Source: Microbacterium soli (GTDB lineage: Bacteria > Actinomycetota > Actinomycetes > Actinomycetales > Microbacteriaceae). From it: a stretch of 64,000 nucleotides of DNA. Positions 62,477-64,000 of this stretch are shown piece by piece. The stretch spans positions 496,001 through 560,000 of the forward strand of contig NZ_BAABCP010000001.1 in the NCBI RefSeq assembly GCF_039539005.1. Direction: 5' to 3'. The notes under the pieces were generated by a model. It had not been told where the DNA came from. It made no database searches and saw only the letters and a program-made list of their open reading frames with translations. Within the stretch, counting starts at the first letter, position 1. Each line of letters opens with the position of its first letter. Made by a program: the position numbers and the translations under genes.

Positions 62477-64000
62477 CTACCCCCGTAGACCCAGCACGAA
62501 CGGGAGCACTGCCGTCGCTCCGGACTGCCGCAGCGTACGCGCAGCGATGGTGAGAGTCCAGCGGCTGTCAGCCAGGTCATCCACCAGCAGCACGGGGCCG
62601 GCGGGCACCTGCAGCCCGTCGGCGGTGAACCGGTCCCACAGCCCCGCCACCCGGAACGCGCTGCTGCCACCGGGCGCGCCGGAGGGCCCGCCGCCCACGA
62701 ACCCGAGTTCGCCCAGGTACGGCAGCCTGCCGACCTCGGCGAGGCCGCGCGCCAGTGAGCCGGTCAGCTGAGGCCGCGAGCGCGACGGCATCGCGACCAC
62801 GGCGACGGGGCGCTCCTCCCAGCCCCAGCCGGCCAGCACGCGCACGCACGCGGCCAGCACCTGCGGCGCCACCGACCCGTCAGACGCCCCTGTCGCGAAC
62901 AGCTCGCGCAGCGTGCCGCCCCACCCCAGGTCGGTCAGACGCGCCAGCGCACATCCCTCAGCAGCCTGCTCGTCCACGCCGATACGACCACGAACGGGGA
63001 TGCCGAGCCGATCCGCGCCGGTCGGCCACTGCCTGCGCGGCTCGACGGGCACACCCACACGGTCCAGCGACTCGGTGGCGATCGACGAGGCATCCGCCCC
63101 GACATCCGTCGGGAACCACTGGCCCGCGCAGTTGTCGCACCGCCCGCACGGCGCGGCCGTGGCGTCGTCCAGCGAGCGCTGCAGGAACTCCATGCGGCAT
63201 CCACCGGTCTGCTGGTACTCGATCATGTGCTGCTGCTCGGCCCGGCGCTCGGCGGCGATGCGCTCGTACCGCTCGGTATCGTATATCCAGGGCTCACCGG
63301 TGGCGATCCAGCCGCCCTGCACACGCTTCACAGCGCCGTCGACGTCGAGCACCTTCAGCAGCAGCTCGAGCGGCGTGCGGCGGATGTCGACCCTCGCCTC
63401 CAGCGCAGGCGTCGAGATCGGATCGCCGTCAAGAGCGGCGATCACCCGCTCGGCCCGCTCGCGGTCGGGCATGGATGCCGTGGCGAAGTAGCGCCAGATG
63501 TCCTTGTCCTCCGCGCCGGGCAGCAGCAGCACGTCGGCGCTCTCGGTGGCGCGACCCGCACGCCCGACCTGCTGGTAGTACGCCACCGGCGACGACGGCG
63601 CTCCCAGGTGCACCACGAACCCGAGGTCGGGCTTGTCGAAGCCCATGCCCAGCGCGCTGGTGGCGACGAGCGCCTTGACCTCGTTGCGCCCCAGCATCCC
63701 CTCGGACTCCTCGCGCTCATCGGCATCGGTCTGCCCGGTGTACGCGCGCACGTCGTGACCGTGCTCGCGCAGCAGCCGCGCCGTGTCGACGGCGGCCGCG
63801 ACCGTGAGCGTGTAGATGATTCCGGAACCGGGCAGGTCGTCCAGATGGCTGAGCAGCCAGGCCAGTCTGCTCGCCGAGTTCGGCAGCTGCAGCACCCCCA
63901 GCCGCAGGGATGCCCGTGCCAGAGGACCGCGGATCGTCAGCACGTCCGCACCGCCGAGCTGCTCGGCGACGTCCGCCACGACCCGGCTGTTGGCGGTGGC
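62477..64000 (-). CDS. recQ: RecQ-family helicase with phosphoribosyltransferase-like C-terminus (5' part outside window)
   Basis: C-terminal about 507 residues of a SF2 helicase. The second RecA-like domain (GIIYTLTVAAAVDTARLL, TSALGMGFDKPDLGFVVHLG, YYQQVGRAGRATES) and the RecQ zinc-binding Cys set (GGCRMEFLQ...CGRCDNC) are present. The tail ends with PVLLVDDLADSRWTLTIAAR, a PRPP-binding-like motif of type I phosphoribosyltransferases, as in ComF. Helicase motifs I-III lie beyond the right edge. The 68-bp convergent gap before it holds no clear terminator. Confidence 0.9.
   Translation of the reverse strand, partial: ATANSRVVADVAEQLGGADVLTIRGPLARASLRLGVLQLPNSASRLAWLLSHLDDLPGSGIIYTLTVAAAVDTARLLREHGHDVRAYTGQTDADEREESEGMLGRNEVKALVATSALGMGFDKPDLGFVVHLGAPSSPVAYYQQVGRAGRATESADVLLLPGAEDKDIWRYFATASMPDRERAERVIAALDGDPISTPALEARVDIRRTPLELLLKVLDVDGAVKRVQGGWIATGEPWIYDTERYERIAAERRAEQQHMIEYQQTGGCRMEFLQRSLDDATAAPCGRCDNCAGQWFPTDVGADASSIATESLDRVGVPVEPRRQWPTGADRLGIPVRGRIGVDEQAAEGCALARLTDLGWGGTLRELFATGASDGSVAPQVLAACVRVLAGWGWEERPVAVVAMPSRSRPQLTGSLARGLAEVGRLPYLGELGFVGGGPSGAPGGSSAFRVAGLWDRFTADGLQVPAGPVLLVDDLADSRWTLTIAARTLRQSGATAVLPFVLGLRG

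Overview
The window is chromosomal DNA from a high-GC actinobacterium, most likely Microbacteriaceae and probably Microbacterium or a close relative. This is judged from the strongly GC-ending codons, the very frequent GGATGC/GCATCC words, a GTP-type PEP carboxykinase, a RamB-like regulator, a long GapB-type GAPDH and many leaderless starts. No sequence search could be run. I see no rRNA, tRNA, transposase, integrase or CRISPR array.

1-24.6 kb is mostly housekeeping. It opens with an edge-truncated CydD-type ABC exporter, followed by a short-chain dehydrogenase behind a possible 4-codon leader ORF, mfd, a GNAT acetyltransferase and an Fpg/Nei glycosylase. An FMN riboswitch then precedes a tightly overlapping riboflavin operon (ribD-ribE-ribBA-ribH). 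Next comes a Liv-type ABC importer in which LivM and LivG are fused, translationally coupled to an FMN-dependent 2-hydroxy-acid dehydrogenase. After that lie a YjbR protein, an ABC exporter, and an OsmC-hemerythrin pair. PEP carboxykinase stands divergent from a RamB/ScfR-type regulator.

24.6-39.4 kb holds a palindromic intergenic repeat, a TesB-like thioesterase, gapB, ribokinase and an Lrp/AsnC regulator. The regulator is divergent from a three-gene 2-oxoacid dehydrogenase operon (E1alpha, E1beta, E2), with a clear inverted-repeat operator between them. A lower phenylacetate pathway follows (thiolase, enoyl-CoA hydratase, PaaH, PaaZ, PaaI, PaaK). The paaABCDE epoxidase and paaG are absent from this window.

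39.4-62.4 kb is a 23-kb accessory catabolic block, and I regard it as the most interesting part. By eye it is less GC-rich and has a different codon texture. It holds three mutually divergent MmgE/PrpD-family proteins, a TctABC tricarboxylate transporter, an SDR that has lost three of its four catalytic tetrad residues, an isopropylmalate-dehydrogenase-like enzyme and an MFS carrier. It also holds an acyl-CoA dehydrogenase, a ThDP enzyme coupled to an iron/phosphonate-type ABC importer, and a DUF3870 protein. Divergent from DUF3870 lies an operon of CaiB CoA-transferase, two MaoC-like hotdog proteins, an Mcl-like malyl-CoA lyase and a thioesterase. The last operon has the logic of itaconate or mesaconate/citramalate breakdown: activate to CoA, hydrate, cleave. 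The MmgE/PrpD proteins and TctABC would suit a tricarboxylate or branched dicarboxylate substrate. No intact transcription factor is present in the block.

62.5-64 kb is the C-terminal part of a RecQ-family helicase with a phosphoribosyltransferase-like tail, cut by the window edge.

Several genes (cydD, mfd, GNAT, fpg, yjbR, the RamB-like gene and the tiny leader ORF) start exactly six bases after a TANNNT-like -10 box. That is the signature expected of leaderless transcripts.
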